Positions 35,461 to 48,456 of a stretch of DNA of 64,000 nucleotides are shown here, piece by piece. The notes under the pieces were generated by a model. That model ran no database searches, had not been told where the DNA came from, and saw only the letters and a list, made by a program, of their open reading frames with translations. Made by a program: the position numbers and the translations under genes. This stretch comes from Ophioderma brevispina (Eukaryota > Echinodermata > Ophiuroidea > Amphilepidida > Ophiodermatidae): contig JAMKCH010012583.1 in assembly GCA_023653785.1 (NCBI GenBank), positions 62,001 to 126,000 on the forward strand. Reading direction: 5' to 3'. The stretch's first letter is position 1; each line of letters starts with the position of its first letter.

Positions 35461-36239
35461 GCCTTCTTGAGTCTCTTTGAGTCAGATTACTTTCATGCAC
35501 TTTTTGCAAGAAAACAAAAAACAAGGGACATTGAACTGTCGCATTAAAAGATCGTCATGCACCTCCACATTCAAAATAACAAACTGGTGGACAACACTGT
35601 CATAATGCCTAAAGAATTATTCATGAAAAAAAAACAGTCGTTTGAATGCTGTTGAATTAAGAGTTGGGTTTTTGCACAAGTAATGTCTAGATCATAAAAA
35701 GGCTGCAATTGTCAAATAAACATGATTCATAACAAATTAGATCAATCTCCTGCTCAGTGTTCTATACCACAGCAGGCATATGGTCCCTGAATCACTAAGA
35801 CCTGTACAACGGACATTTTCTTACTTGCGGGTAGGCTATACGGCAGCTACAGTGTCTACCGCGGCAGCTACTGCACAGTACACAATTGGCTAGTTGCAAT
35901 GCAGTCGCTGCAAGATAGGGCTTCCAAAGTTACCAGTTATTAGGTATAATCATTTATGTGTCTACTCTATAGTGCCTACCCATTGATACCCTGTAGGTGC
36001 AAGAAGGTTGGATATGGAGTAGACAGTACCTGAGTAGACATGCGCTTCCACGTACTACTCATCACTTACCCGCAGTTACTAATTCGCCATTTGATAGACA
36101 AAATGAATGGCGCGATACACTTGGTCTCTGGTTGCAATTTTTTTTATCTTTTTTTTTTTTCAAAATCATTACAAATTCGATTCGGGCATCATCAGAAAGC
36201 CTAATTCAAGCACATTAATTAAAAATACATCGCGGTCCC

Positions 36240-36560
36240 CTGACCTGAAGTGTCGTCTGCCGTCACGGTTTGTGAATGGGGCCAAAGGTCACATGAGGAT
36301 CACCAAGGGTCAAAGAAGGTCACCAACATGTCACCCCACCACCCATCCTTTCACCAAGTTACATCATCTTAGCCTTATGGAACTCATAGCGCATTCACTA
36401 TCTTAAGTCCATTTTGGACCGCCCAGGTCACTGTAGATCACCACGTCACATGAGGTCCCCAAACCCAACATTCACACCCCTACCCCGACCCCCCCCCCCC
36501 TTTCCACCATTTACATCACCATAACCCTTACGGAACTCATACGGCATGCAATATATTAAG
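36240..36560. repeat. AGGTCA-type minisatellite block
   Basis: Contains ccaaaggtcacatgagg and caccaagggtcaaagaaggt, a C(14) run near 36488, and two tails with ttatggaactcat / ttacggaactcatacggcat. Related to the blocks at 1606-3190 and 3640-3780. Confidence 0.75.
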
Positions 36561-37021
36561 GTTTACCATTTATTGAACCACAGACACACACACACACCCA
36601 GATACACACCCACAGACATACGCCAGAGTAATCCTATTTGCCTTCTGCCATTCTTTGCAGACAGACACAAAAAATGCGAATAATGCCAAAAATTCCAAAA
36701 CAAAATTGGCACATGAGAAATACCGCACGCGTGCTGATGACCAGTGTACCACGTACCTACTCTGTTACGGTGCAGACAGCCTGTGTTGTACACTATCCGC
36801 TATGGCGGCAAAAATACACATAATCCTGGCCTGAGAGTGTATGTGTTGTGTGTAGGTAATCCATGTTCCATTCGGTGGTAAGCTGCGTGTTAACTACAAT
36901 GAAGAAAGTGGCTGTGTATGGGGGAATCACAAATCTTTCAGAGTGACACAGCAACTTCAAAGTACAATGTCTCAATATCTAGTTATATGTTCTTTGCAGA
37001 ACCTATACCCAATTTAATGTT

Positions 37022-37265
37022 AGCATTTCGCAAAAAACCATGAGCTGGTGGGGGGGTGGAGTTAAATAAGTAGTGAGTGGTACTTTATATAGGAGTAAGA
37101 TGCAACAAATGTTTTGTTTAAATGCTTTGGAATAGACCATTTGCCAAGGACTGAAGAATGGCAGTAAATGTGCCCGTTTCAGAAATGTATGAAGTATAGT
37201 AAGTTATTCTGCACCAATGGATGACATTTGCTATATGAGCAGACTAAATTGCTTATAAGAGCAAG
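37022..37265 (+). repeat. Locally repeated unit, copy 3 of 3
   Basis: Matches copy 2 through ggagtaagatgcaaca, gaatggcagta and atggatgac. It ends some 70 bp from the PLC-beta linker exon at 37333-37398. Confidence 0.6.
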
Positions 37266-37332
37266 AATATTGCTATAATGAGCAGAAAATCCTTTGCTGC
37301 ATATTTGTGCATTATTGAAGGCTATATTTTAC

Positions 37333-37398
37333 CTTCCTCTGGCGATGCCACCCCCGAGCCCGCAGCGGCATCTGGTGCTGCACGGTTTGTCTCATTAT
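37333..37398 (-). CDS. PLCB4: PLC-beta exon: X-Y linker (symmetric, phase 1-1)
   Basis: 66 nt, acceptor caacttgttcag, donor gaggaag|gtaaaa. Two bases complete an Asp codon and one is left over, matching both neighbours. Reads NETNRAAPDAAAGSGVASPE then E, an Ala/Pro/Ser/Gly-rich acidic disordered segment. The codons are GC-rich (gatgccgctgcgggctcggg) in an AT-rich intron, which supports selection on coding. A longer alternative from an upstream acceptor is open in another frame but breaks phase. Confidence 0.78.
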
Positions 37399-40300
37399 CT
37401 GAACAAGTTGCATGCGTTTACTGGCTTTTCTGGAGGCTACAGACACAGGGATACATTACAGACTAAAGTTCGGCACACCACAGAACCGACAAACACTGCA
37501 CATATCTAATATATACATTTAAGCACACTAAACAGTGTAATTAGAATAAAAGGTTTAGTAAGCCGCTACATGGACAAGACTTTTTAGACTGCCATATTTG
37601 ACATGTAAGCCAGATTTAGATCTTTAGAAACAATCTTATAAACTATAAACATTATTCCTTATAAATATAAGGGAAAACACAATGTGGGTGCTTTATTTTA
37701 TATTCGCATATATTGAAGTCAATCACACCACACTGTAAAGTTACAACACATTTTTCCTAACAAACTATTAAAGCATAATCTATCTATAATGTAGGTATCA
37801 TAACTCTGATAAAAGACAACTTTAGGTTTACTATAATGAATGGAGGAAAAGTGGACACAATTTCACTTTGGGTATATGGGATAACTATAAGAATGAGACT
37901 ACAGTATCAATTTCAGAAATTACAAACAAAAACTCCTTGGACAATAAGGTTACTTAACTTTTAGGGTTGTATGGTATAAGTATTAAATCAAGATTGTGTT
38001 ATTATATTACTTTGCCCACACCCTTTACAAATACATGTACAGACGGGTCTAAGAACTGTATTACTCACACATCATGCTATTTTTTTCGGGCATGTCTAGC
38101 CACTTGCATTTTTGCGTTTCTCTTCTTTCATTCATTAAGCAGGTTATAAATTCCTAAATTGTTATGGTGTTTTGTTCTTCCAATCAACTTCACTTTGAAG
38201 GGAGTTACATGATACCATTGATCTGAGAGTGATACTTTGGCTGGAGGGGAATGACAGAGAATGCTGAAATGACAAAAAATTGATTAAAAAATGGGTTGCT
38301 TCGCCTTTATTACCTCCCTCGCACATGTTTGGGTGTGCCCTTTCATTGCCCGCCGGATTATGTACTTTCAATAGAGACTGTGAGGCAATACTGCCTAACC
38401 TTCGACCTGTGGGGTTAAAGGTTAGCCACAGGTCACTCTTTGCTAAGTCAAATAAATACCACCCTTTAAAAGTACATTGAAAATTACTGGTCATTTCGCA
38501 GTCCTTTGAACTATACCAGACTTGTTTAAAGAATCTTACAATGCAGTACACAGTTAAACATAATTAACATCAATCACGCAGCTGCCTCGTTGGTATTAAA
38601 AGAAATAATCAACATAATCAGTGCTTCGCAAATAAAAGAGCTTTTACACTCAATTTTACACACGAGATTTATTTGCGCAAAAAATTCAGCAGTTTGTAGG
38701 AGGCAGTTGTAAATCTGATGCCTTGATACATTATAGACTTCAAGAACTCTGCTGAGTAAGCTACATCAGATGATGGGGACAGTGGCAGAGCATCATTCAC
38801 TCTCGTTTCATTCACAGAGGCCTTGTCATTTGTCAACACTTTCTTCATTGGGAATTTTTTTTTGTTTTTTGTGATGAAAGGGGTATTGCATCCCTATGAT
38901 GTTATGCCACTGGTCAGACACTTGAAGAATTTGCGTGGAATTTTGCTTAGTATTATGGTATGGATGTCAGTAAAATTTGAGGAATATACTAATGAATCAA
39001 ATTATAGTTGTTTTTGCCCTGTACAGCAGCGTATAGAACATGTGTAGCTGAACCGTTTGCCCTGAAAAGGTGCAACAGGAGATTTCACATATCAGATGAC
39101 AAAATTACTTTTTAATTATTGCAAGCTTCCATCACCAATATCCACTCTGAAATGACTAAGCTATGAATCATTTTAGTACAACATTTGTAGGAAGTTCTAT
39201 ATGTTGTATGGGAAACAAATGTTGAACTTTACGCCTGTTTTCAATACTTAAATCTAAGCAAATCTTCAAAATCACCTTTTGTTTTCACCTTTAAGACACT
39301 GCTGTAGCCAAATACAGGTAAAACCTCTACTAAGTGTCCCTATCTATATGAATCCACTACGATGACACAATTTTTAATGGGATGCCTTGACATCTCTTGT
39401 TGCCCTTTACCACACAAGCGCTGATTTTTATAAAATATGTTAACCAATGGTTTTGATCTCTCTTGAAAGAGGTTCATAGTACAAGGAGCATATCTGCCAT
39501 AACAATCTGATATTACATTCGTTAAAGGTGGCGTCTTAATGTCCATTATTGGAGGATTTCGAGTATACAGGGTCTATCAAATGGCATAATTGGCATACCC
39601 TTTTTTTTTGCTGTTACTATCATATACTAGTCGTCTGATGACCATGAACAACTTCATTTAATACAACATGCACTATTCACGTTGTCAATACACCTAGGCA
39701 ATTCACCAAAGCATACATTAAGTTGATTGTTTGATTCAAAGTCTTGACTCATGTTTTGCTATTTTTGAAGTCCAAGTCCATCTGTTTGCTATTTGTCAAT
39801 TAAAAACATAGTACTACTGCCAAACTCCACTCCAAAGTTTGACTGACTCACTGCAAGATTCCACTTGTTGAAGTCAACAGCATCTGTTGATCCATTTATT
39901 GGACAGTCACTTTCCTTACAAATGTAAGGAGAAGCCATCAATAGCACTAACTAATGATCAAGCAGTCGGCCCTATCGACATTACTGAAGGTATAGAGTCC
40001 GTTTTGTGTTTTTCAATACTCTTTGATTTTATTTTGTCTGATGATGCTCGGGTTAATGTTATGATGTGGTATTGAAACTTATGGGATATACATATGTGGT
40101 GGTAGGTCATGTGTATACCAGCTATGATTTTTTGGTTCAATAATTACCTTTCACAAATTAATGAACTACAGTAGATTTATATTATATTATAAACCTTAAT
40201 AAAAAAAATCTAACCCACCCACACCACACACCCATACTACTGCCCACAAACTGCCCTCATGTGTGGTATTGTCCTACACTCAACTGGAATAGAAAATATT

Positions 40301-41117
40301 TTATCTTTCGCTTCAGACTCTGGCATCTCATGATTCATTTTTCATACAAGTACAAGATTATAAATGAACAATACTTCCAATATCTGTCTAACCGTACAGA
40401 GTTAAGGCAGTACAGCTGGTGCCAGGGTAAAATCTTACGGAGGGGCAAAATGACAATTACTCATATAGGTAAAATCCTTTCCTTTTTTGCCATTTATATT
40501 TAAAACCCCATTTTTTCAGATTTTAAAACTCTTGTTGAGGTGGGGGCTGCCCTGCCACCCGCTGTGCCGCCCTGGTCCCCTACGCTTATCATGTGTAACT
40601 ATTCTGGTGACTGATGCCCAAGTCAACACATGCTATAACATTAAAAGATAGCAAAATGGTCTAACACCATACACAACTGAGATAATGTTAACAATCACAA
40701 AATAAACCATCCACATTTCACATTCTTGATAATAACAGCAGAAAGAATGGCAAATCAAGTGTACATTCTTGAAAAATGAGTGATCAATATTGCAAAGAGG
40801 AAATAGTACAACAATCTTGTTTTTAACAAAATACATAGAAGCCATACTAAGAAGAAGCTAACATTTTAAACACAATGTGATAAACTTAAGCGCAAAAGTT
40901 CAAAGGAATTGTTATAACTCCCAGTGCCAATCTTTTTTTAAATCTGAAATATCAGACAAGAAGAATAGAAATACTTTGTTAATAATGCAGAGAAGTAGCA
41001 TACGGATAGCTGCAATAAAGCAAAGCTGTGTAAGAAAGCCAAGCAATAGTTGTTATTCAAACAGTAATGGACCGTACTTGGAAAGATTCAGATAAAAACC
41101 TGCAGAGGAATTTTTAC
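37399..41117. other. Intronic DNA, no recognised exon
   Basis: Minus-strand frame 38162-38551 is 129 codons long but has no family similarity and no matching splice phases. Nothing else supported. Confidence 0.4.
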
Positions 41118-41156
41118 CTTCATTCGTCATGTCTGACTTAGACTCCTTTCGTCCAC
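41118..41156 (-). CDS. PLCB4: PLC-beta micro-exon: X-Y linker (symmetric, phase 1-1)
   Basis: 39 nt, acceptor gattctttcag, donor aatgaag|gtaaaa. Two bases complete a Gly codon and one G is left. Reads GRKESKSDMTNE with the split codon. Too short for a domain; Lys/Ser-rich like its neighbours. Phase and splice sites fit exactly between the exons at 43573-43830 and 37333-37398. Confidence 0.8.
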
Positions 41157-43572
41157 CTGAAAGAATCAGTACATAAACACAAGTTTCTCAGTTGATACTG
41201 TTATTTCCAATTTAAGCCCAGATAGCTGTGGATTTCACTGCATTAAACATCAAGCTTGGTGCAATATTAATAAAAAAATGAATAATGCAATCAAAAGGAA
41301 AACTTAATATGGCTTGCTTATAGGAGAGACGTGTAGAGGTGAAACATGTTTTTCTTTACCAGAAATCCATTTTATCTCTACCATAAGCACAAAAGCTTAT
41401 GTAAATAAAATAAATACACTTAGGCATTTAAAATCACCTTATGGAACTTATCCAAGGGTTAATTATAATATTACTTTGCATAGATTAGCAAACGACATGA
41501 GCAATACCTATTCAATAAATGCAAATAAACAATGAATAAATTAAAGGAATGAACATGGGGATGAAACCCAAACCCAGGCACCCATGTAAAACCACAAATC
41601 ATATCAAATCATACGATTTGAAATTTGTTATAGGACTGAAAAGCAAATTCACTTGAAAATGTGGAAGATTGTGCCTTGATCTCACTGTGAAAGGCAAGCA
41701 TTTTGCCACTACATTAACCCATTACCCTTCCCAAAAGAAGCTCTTCAAAAGGACTTCATTGATGGATAAATATCGTGTGTGTGTGTTCAATGGTTTCCAT
41801 GTTTGAAGAGCCCACATATTAGCTGAAAGTAGTTGGGTAACTTTTAGTACCAACCTAGAAGTGATATGCAAATGATATGAATAAAATTACCTTAACTTCG
41901 AGTAAATGCCAATGCAGGCAAAGCAGTATTTTGTATGAAGATACTATTGCTAGTGCTATGACTGATTTCCTAGCAGAGCACTCAGTCAAGCCCAAAATGA
42001 CTTACCATAATGCCAAATGCAGAAATACTAGTATGTGATGCTTTGTAATTCAGACAAACAGATTTATTGTAAAGCCATTGGCATTAAACAAGTTGGCAAA
42101 ACATTGGAATTGGGTTGCAATAATCAAGATGCTGGTTTAAGATTTATCTGGCCATGTGATTCAAAAATGTGAAATATTGCACACTTGATTGGATAAAGTT
42201 TTGGTTGTACTTAGAAAAGGTAATTTTCAATCAAGCAATGTTACACCAAAAATAGGGCTGGTCTATTGTTTTCAAGAGAAGATTTACCCAAAAATTAGAT
42301 TCATGACCATATCTGTATACATTGTGCAATTTTACAAGCATAGCAACTGTGAAAGTTACCTTCTGAAAAAAGTGCTGGAAAGAACTCTACCCAACTTGAA
42401 CTCGTCACTACCACCAATAAATATCAACAGAGATCAACAACATTTCAAATCAGCTATCAAAGAACTCTTCAAAAAGTAACCAAAACACTTTCCCACTTTA
42501 CTGCCACCCCTATTAATTGGCTAGGTTTATGTGCATTGGGTATTATATATATGAACAAAAAGCAGATCCAGAAGCTGGAAAATGAAGCTGTATTTAAGAA
42601 AAAGAATGAATGGATTAAGCAACTTGGTGCCAGACTTCATCTCAGTAGGTGCAGCTGTGCAGTGGTGATTCAATTACACATCAAATTCTGTGTAGGAATA
42701 TTGTGAACAGTACAGTTGGGTGGAAATGTTGGTTAGACAAAATGTAATGCAAACTTTAGCAAGGTGATGTGTCGTTTCCACTGAGCCTGTGAATAGAAAT
42801 TAGTCAACTAACACCATGTGACTGATGCCATCTTGTCTAATAAATGCAAGACATTACAATGCTACGTTCTGCTTAAACTTCAGTTTTAAGGTACTGTACA
42901 AATAATTTCTGGTAATTGTGAAATACCCATATTTTAGCTTGTTGCATAGTAATGGGACAAAATTCTGCCAAAATATTTTGCAGATAAGATGAGAAAAATA
43001 CCATGCTTTCAATGATACCAAAAGCTCAGATTTGATAGTTTGAGTGGTGGGGTCGAGGCTGAGGATCGAGTAGTTTCCCCTTAAGCAACCACCAATTCTG
43101 CTTTTGAATGAACTCCAAGGTGGCCAATTATGGCCTGAGAATAATGTACTGGTGAATGAGTGGATTTATATTGTTAATACCAAGGACTATAATTGGTAGC
43201 CACTGTACATTCTTGCATTTATTGTAATTAGATTTATCCGCTGGGTGTGTGGTCAATTATACTTGCAATAAAGAAGTGTATAACAGTAGCGGCATGAAGG
43301 ATGTTTCATGGAGATAAAACAATACACTGAAGCAATGCACAAAGCTAACCATCCCTGTTATGCCAGATTTCAACCATTTTAAAATAACACAAATTCAAAA
43401 TTGAATTGCAGTCGATCACATCATCCAAGGTTATAGAAGACCATATCCAATATGTTGTTACTGCAGGTGGATTGAGAGATTTCAGCAGTCAGTACTGGAC
43501 CAGGATAAACAAGCAAGCACTTACACCATGCCCAATCACCTTTGTCAGCCAAACAAAATGCATGTTCTTTAC
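41157..43572. other. Intronic DNA with possible LINE remnant
   Basis: The plus frame 42189-42479 ends in NSSLPPININRDQQHFKSAI then KELFKK, which loosely resembles the LPxxIxxxxSxxxFKxxLK ending of non-LTR reverse transcriptases. No upstream RT motif is visible. Weak. Confidence 0.25.
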
Positions 43573-43830
43573 CCGAAAGTCTTTTCTCCAATATTTTGTC
43601 TCCGTCTCTAGAAGTCCTTTTCTTTGCAACCTCTAACTCTTTGGACAACCTTTTCTTGCCCGAGTCACTTTCCCATGATTTTCTGTGTCCTTTAGCTGCC
43701 CCTCTAAGTTCTGTAGCAAAGCTTGCACTTGAGCCACTACTATCAAGCGATACCCTGGATGACCTTTTTCTCTCACCATCGGTTGAATCTGAAGGTAACC
43801 TACCATTTTTGTCACTTCCAGATTTTCGTG
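43573..43830 (-). CDS. PLCB4: PLC-beta exon: largest X-Y linker exon (phase 1-1)
   Basis: 258 nt, acceptor tgactttcag, donor ctttcgg|gtaaag; 85 full codons plus split codons. Includes NGRLPSDSTDGERKRSSRVS, LDSSGSSASFATELRGAAKG, HRKSWESDSGKKRLSKELEV and AKKRTSRDGDKILEKRLS. Strongly Ser/Lys/Arg-rich: 23 Lys/Arg against 13 Asp/Glu, unlike the acidic linker of vertebrate PLC-beta. KRSSRVS and KRTSR look like basophilic kinase sites. Disordered; no domain. Fits the reading frame of both neighbours. Confidence 0.85.
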
Positions 43831-44450
43831 CTGAAAGTCAAAGTTACATGGTTATGTACGATTTACAGTACAGGAAAAGAAAGTGGACAAAAGAAAATAT
43901 GTCATTATTAACTGTTATCCGATTTGTGGTTAACAGCAAACCACATACCATACTACAGCAACATTCACTGTTCACTAACTGTAGGTTTAAACTTACAACA
44001 GGTTTCTTGGGAAACAGATGAGCTAAGTATACTCTTTCTCATAATTTCTTGGACAGTTTAGAACATACGCCCGCTTTCCCGCCAAAACGGTGCACCATCG
44101 TGTTGCACGTAGACGCAGTACACGCAATGATCTATGCGCGTGTTTGTTATATTTAAGAAATTATGGCCCACAGTATAGATATATACACATTTTAAACAAA
44201 TTGAAAACAAAACATACAAAATTTGCTAGAGAGTGCACACACACAAAATCACTGCAATTAAGTGAGTATCATCTTTTTGAAACATTCCACAATTCATTCA
44301 ACAGCAGATCCAGTACACCACCTATTCTTTATGATGAATGAAAAGTTTTGATCAACGGAAGCAAACAAACACCATCTGCCACGCATGAACAGTAACCAAT
44401 AGATTGGAAATCATCTGGGTCTTTCTTGACATTTAGCCTTTGTTTCTTAA

Positions 44451-44784
44451 AGGTGCTTGTTCCGATCGTCTTTGGGACCCCTGATTTTCCCGGAAGTAGT
44501 ATCGATTTTGATATCAGATGAAAGGTCGTATTTTTCTCATTAGCATCCTGAAATTTGAGCCCTCAAATCAATTTCATTCCCAAGATATAAACAAAAAAAA
44601 CGCCGTTTTAGTGGTTAACCATCAATATTAGCACGGTATTGAATAGGGCTTGCAACATGCATTATTGCGTCTACCATCAAAACCGCAAGGTTGTTTCCCA
44701 AGGTACTTGATGGGGTGTATGTGCAAGTGCCAGGCTCTCATATCAAGTAGAGAACACAATACACATAAATCGGAACAAGCACCT
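44451..44784 (+). mobile_element. AGGTGCTTGTTCCGAT MITE flanked by TTAA, copy 2
   Basis: 334 bp, termini aggtgcttgttccgat / atcggaacaagcacct, TTAA at 44447-44450 and 44785-44788. Near-identical to 18047-18383. Minus-strand frame inside is a shadow. Confidence 0.9.
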
Positions 44785-45528
44785 TTAAATACATTCTGCA
44801 CTGATGTACATGATGACAAAGGAGTTCTGTCATATAAAATAATTAAGACAAAATACCAATCTCAGCCAGTCACTTAATATTTCTAGGCAAAGAGGAGACA
44901 AATTTACTTCGGTGCTTGTCTGGTACAAGGATAACAGTCTTAATTCACCCGTCATATATTTGACACAGATTTTTGAAAGGATTTACTACCAGTGTGTGTT
45001 GCATTTGAATTTGCATACTACTGCTAGTGATTGGAAAGGAATGTGTTTATGTCTGGTGGAAGGTGGATTAAGACTATGATGTCGCTGTATCAAACTATAT
45101 CGCACTGAAGATTTTTTCCTGGTTTCGCCAATAAATTGTATGAAAGGGAGACTTTCCAAAATGAAAAAAATTGTATTAGGATATCATTCTCATAGCTTTT
45201 AAATGTTGCATTTTAGTGCATTCTTTTTTTTAATGATTTAAGGATATTTATTTTTTTGTCTTCAAATTAAAAATAAACGGTTTGCTTTGCCATCAATTTT
45301 CTTCCAAGACTAACCTTTTTTGCCCCTTAGAATATGAATGGAAGAGATGTGTATTTGATCTCTAAATTTTGTTTTATACCACAGATACATAGAAAAAAGT
45401 AACTATTATTTAGTAGTGCTCATATTCCTCTTGGTTAATTCTAAGTTTAGTCGTCAGCCATTCCATCTACAGTGCAGGAACACACTTATTTACCTTAAGT
45501 ACCCATTCAGGCCTTTATTGTACTATAC

Positions 45529-45672
45529 CTTTTCTACGAATCTTTGGACTGGATTTGGGGCTGGCTTTTGGGCTGGGTCTTGGGCTGCTCTTTGGGCTAA
45601 TATCAACACTCATAGTTGGTGTTGCCAGTTTTCCAGCCACCATGAAAAGACCGCTAGTCACATCTCCGCTTC
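45529..45672 (-). CDS. PLCB4: PLC-beta exon: X-Y linker with SPK repeats (phase 1-1)
   Basis: 144 nt, acceptor atttgtctatcag, donor agaaaag|gtatag. Two bases complete a Gly codon and one G is left over. Reads SGDVTSGLFMVAGKLATPTM, then SVDISPKSSPRPSPKASPKS and SPKIRRK. Six SP dipeptides in a SPK/SPR ladder give proline-directed kinase consensus sites, followed by a basic IRRK end. The LFMVAGKL stretch is the only hydrophobic patch in the linker. Confidence 0.82.
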
Positions 45673-46469
45673 CTGATAGACAAATCACAAGTCTCCTAGT
45701 TCTAATGTACACTTCAAAACTCAAAGTGATTATCAATGTATTATTTGAGTTGTAATATAATGCACTATGGCATATTGCTGGTATTAGAGCATGATCTTTT
45801 TGGTAAGTGTACCATGTTCAAATGGTGGCTAGATATATTGTTTAGTAAGGCAATAATATGTCTGTCCAAGCTGTTAAAACCATAGCATAGCCAAACGTGT
45901 TACATGCGGCAAATCCATCCTTTAAATCGGCTATTAGATAAACGAATCTGTTGACGGCAGACATTGTAACCAATCTCAAAATACAAACACTTGGATCATT
46001 AAATCAGTCCTAAGAACCTCCACGAAAAACTGCCACAACAGCAATGAAATAGTGCTGACTACCACATACAAACATACGTACTCAAATACTAACCCACATC
46101 ATATCATTTCTACCCGCATCTGTAAACTCGCAAGACAACTTCAATATATCCTTATAATACTCTTTCATTATAGACAATATGTTTTTCACAATGTTTTGTT
46201 TAAGAACTGAATCTCAACAATCTAATCCTTTTCAGACTTAATCTTTCAAATCTACTCCTGTAATTAAAATCTTCATACCAATTTTAACAGCAATCGGATT
46301 GGATTGCATTATCATCACAGATGGAATTAAGACAACCTTATCAGTGGATTTGCACACTATTTGAAATTCCGCATGAAGATCTTCAAGTGAAGGATAAAGT
46401 ATTAAGAATTCGTCCTAAGTTAACCTTTTCCAGCTGTAGAATTGACAGAAAGAAGAAACTGCAGTGTTC

Positions 46470-46670
46470 CCAGATAACGTTCTCCGTTCAATTACGTGTT
46501 GTAGTAAGTGTCTCGTTCGGACAATAATGACTAACAATCCTGTTCTGTCCTTATTCGGTTGCTTCTGGGCTATCATTTGCAGGTATGTTAGGATACCTGT
46601 ACTTGTGACTACATCAAAAGCTTATTTTTGATGATTTTTTCCGATTTGCTGATTAGCATCACTGATAGTG
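46470..46670 (+). repeat. Dispersed repeat, copy 1 (partner 55775-55970)
   Basis: Shares ccgttcaatta, gtgttgtagtaagtg, tcggttgcttctgg, tatcatttgcaggt and taggatacct boxes with 55775-55970 in the same orientation. Class unknown. Confidence 0.6.
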
Positions 46671-46727
46671 CTTTAGGGACCACACATGTAACTGTTTAAT
46701 TTGAAATTGCATAACAAAAACATGCGG

Positions 46728-46775
46728 TTCCCCCCCCCCCCCCCCCCCCCGCACCCCCCACGCCCACCCCCCCAA
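46728..46775. repeat. Poly(C) tract with C-rich extension
   Basis: C(22) at about 46729-46750 followed by gcaccccccacgcccacccc. Confidence 0.9.
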
Positions 46776-48456
46776 ATTCCACTTTTGTTCCATCCTTTTG
46801 ATAAAAAGGTCCAAACTTTAGAATTTATGACAATAAAGTCCACTTTTTGGTGATAATATTCAAAACCGTCCAAAAAGACCATTTTAGGGGGGTTAGGTCC
46901 TATTTTACCAAAAAAGGTTCACTTTATTGAAGTCCCGGACCCCCCAAAATAAATCCTGCGTACGGCCCTGGGCTGACCTTCTGTTAAATTGCAACATTGT
47001 CGGCTGCCATGTTATCAGTGTTAAGAGCATTATTTTTTTTAGCTGGCACACCATTGTTTTTTTTTATCATGAGTGGCAATCTAGTGCATTGTCATAGCAA
47101 TATGGGAATTATATCACAGTATCATCACTGAAGGCAATATCACCCATCCTTAGTCAAGTAATATTGATGTAGAGGGTCAACATATTTCTATTAAGCACTA
47201 GTCTTTACAATTAAGCATAAATTAGCAAAATACTTTTGAGGACAGCTGATTTTAGCAAGGACAGCTGATTTTAGCACACCGGTCCCTTAAAATTTAAAGC
47301 TTGTTGAAGCCTGTTATTTCTTGTACTGATATGCATATCGGAATGGCTGTTCAAATACTACAAAATCAAATGTATCATCTTTAATGTGGTGCCTTGGATA
47401 ATTTCACAAAATTGACACAAATTTTGACATTTTGCTGCATAAATTAGGAACCTTCAAATATTCAAAAATTATATTTGGAGTATGCACAATCTTTATTACA
47501 ACAGTCAGCCCTATATTTCTCAGCCAAGTTCTATTGCTAATCAAGTATGGAACTAGTAGAAACCTGACTCCCCACTTTTAAGATGGACTTGGTCCAAAAC
47601 TATGTCTGGAGTCCCATATCAGTTGGGATCTAGAACAATAAGGCTCAGGACTTGTTTCCAGGTAGGCCCAGGTGCTCACATCTAATGGATTCACAACAAC
47701 TTTACCCCAGGGACCTGATCTAGATTTGGATTATGCCAAATCCTGGCATCACAGCAGTCTGTTTCTGAAAGTGCACAAAGTATTGAATTACCCTGGGAAG
47801 TTTTAGGCATTTACTTTGGTGAACAAACAAGTGCCAAGACTTGAACACTATATAACATGGAATCGGGACTTTTACATAGATGCTAGGGCAGTACGGGTAC
47901 AGACAGTCTTTGTAATGTAGATTTCACACACACACACATGATCCATCACCACCCACGAGTAAAGCATTTAAATTTGGAAAAAAGAGAGATTTGGCATTTC
48001 TCAGATATTTAACTACAGCCTACAAAATGAGAGATCTAAATTGAGATCTGAGAAATGCTATCTACAGACTACTGAGCATTGTTGACCTTTGTTTAGATAT
48101 CTTAAATGTTCCCAACCCTTGTATTTCATAAAGAGGTGGTTGTACTTCATCTAATATACATCCCACTTCCTAACATTATTTCTAGTCTAGTCCAAGTGCA
48201 TCTAATGCTGTCAGTGCAATTTCAGAAGGAAATGACAATATGCCGGAGATAATCACCCATAGTGCATTGAACAAATGAACAAAAAAACAAACACTTCCAT
48301 GGCCTATGAATCCACACCATAGTTAGTTATCCCTTTACATCATAAACAAAATCCAACCTGCAACTTTATCAAAGAACATGAAACAGTTTCGACCAGAAAT
48401 GGCAATGGGGAGTGATTACAAACAGATCATAAGGGAAAAGATGATTTTTTTAAAAG
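46776..48456. other. Intronic DNA, no recognised exon
   Basis: An exon-like segment at 47705-47771 has a good acceptor but an incompatible phase (see rejected). (AC)n at about 47926. Otherwise nothing seen. Confidence 0.4.

Noticed and set aside
38162..38551. 129-codon minus-strand frame
   Set aside because: Longest minus-strand frame in its region but no domain, atypical composition, and no compatible splice phases.
41560..41740. tRNA-like boxes on the minus strand (taatgtagtggcaaaatgct and ggtttcatcccc)
   Set aside because: The boxes are too far apart (over 100 bp) and no acceptor or anticodon stem forms; at most an old SINE fragment.
47705..47771. Minus-strand exon-like segment with acceptor gcactttcag and donor ctggg|gtaaag
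   Set aside because: Starts in the right phase (TDCCDARIWHNPNLDQVPG) but ends in phase 0, whereas the next linker exon needs one leftover base; no composition match.
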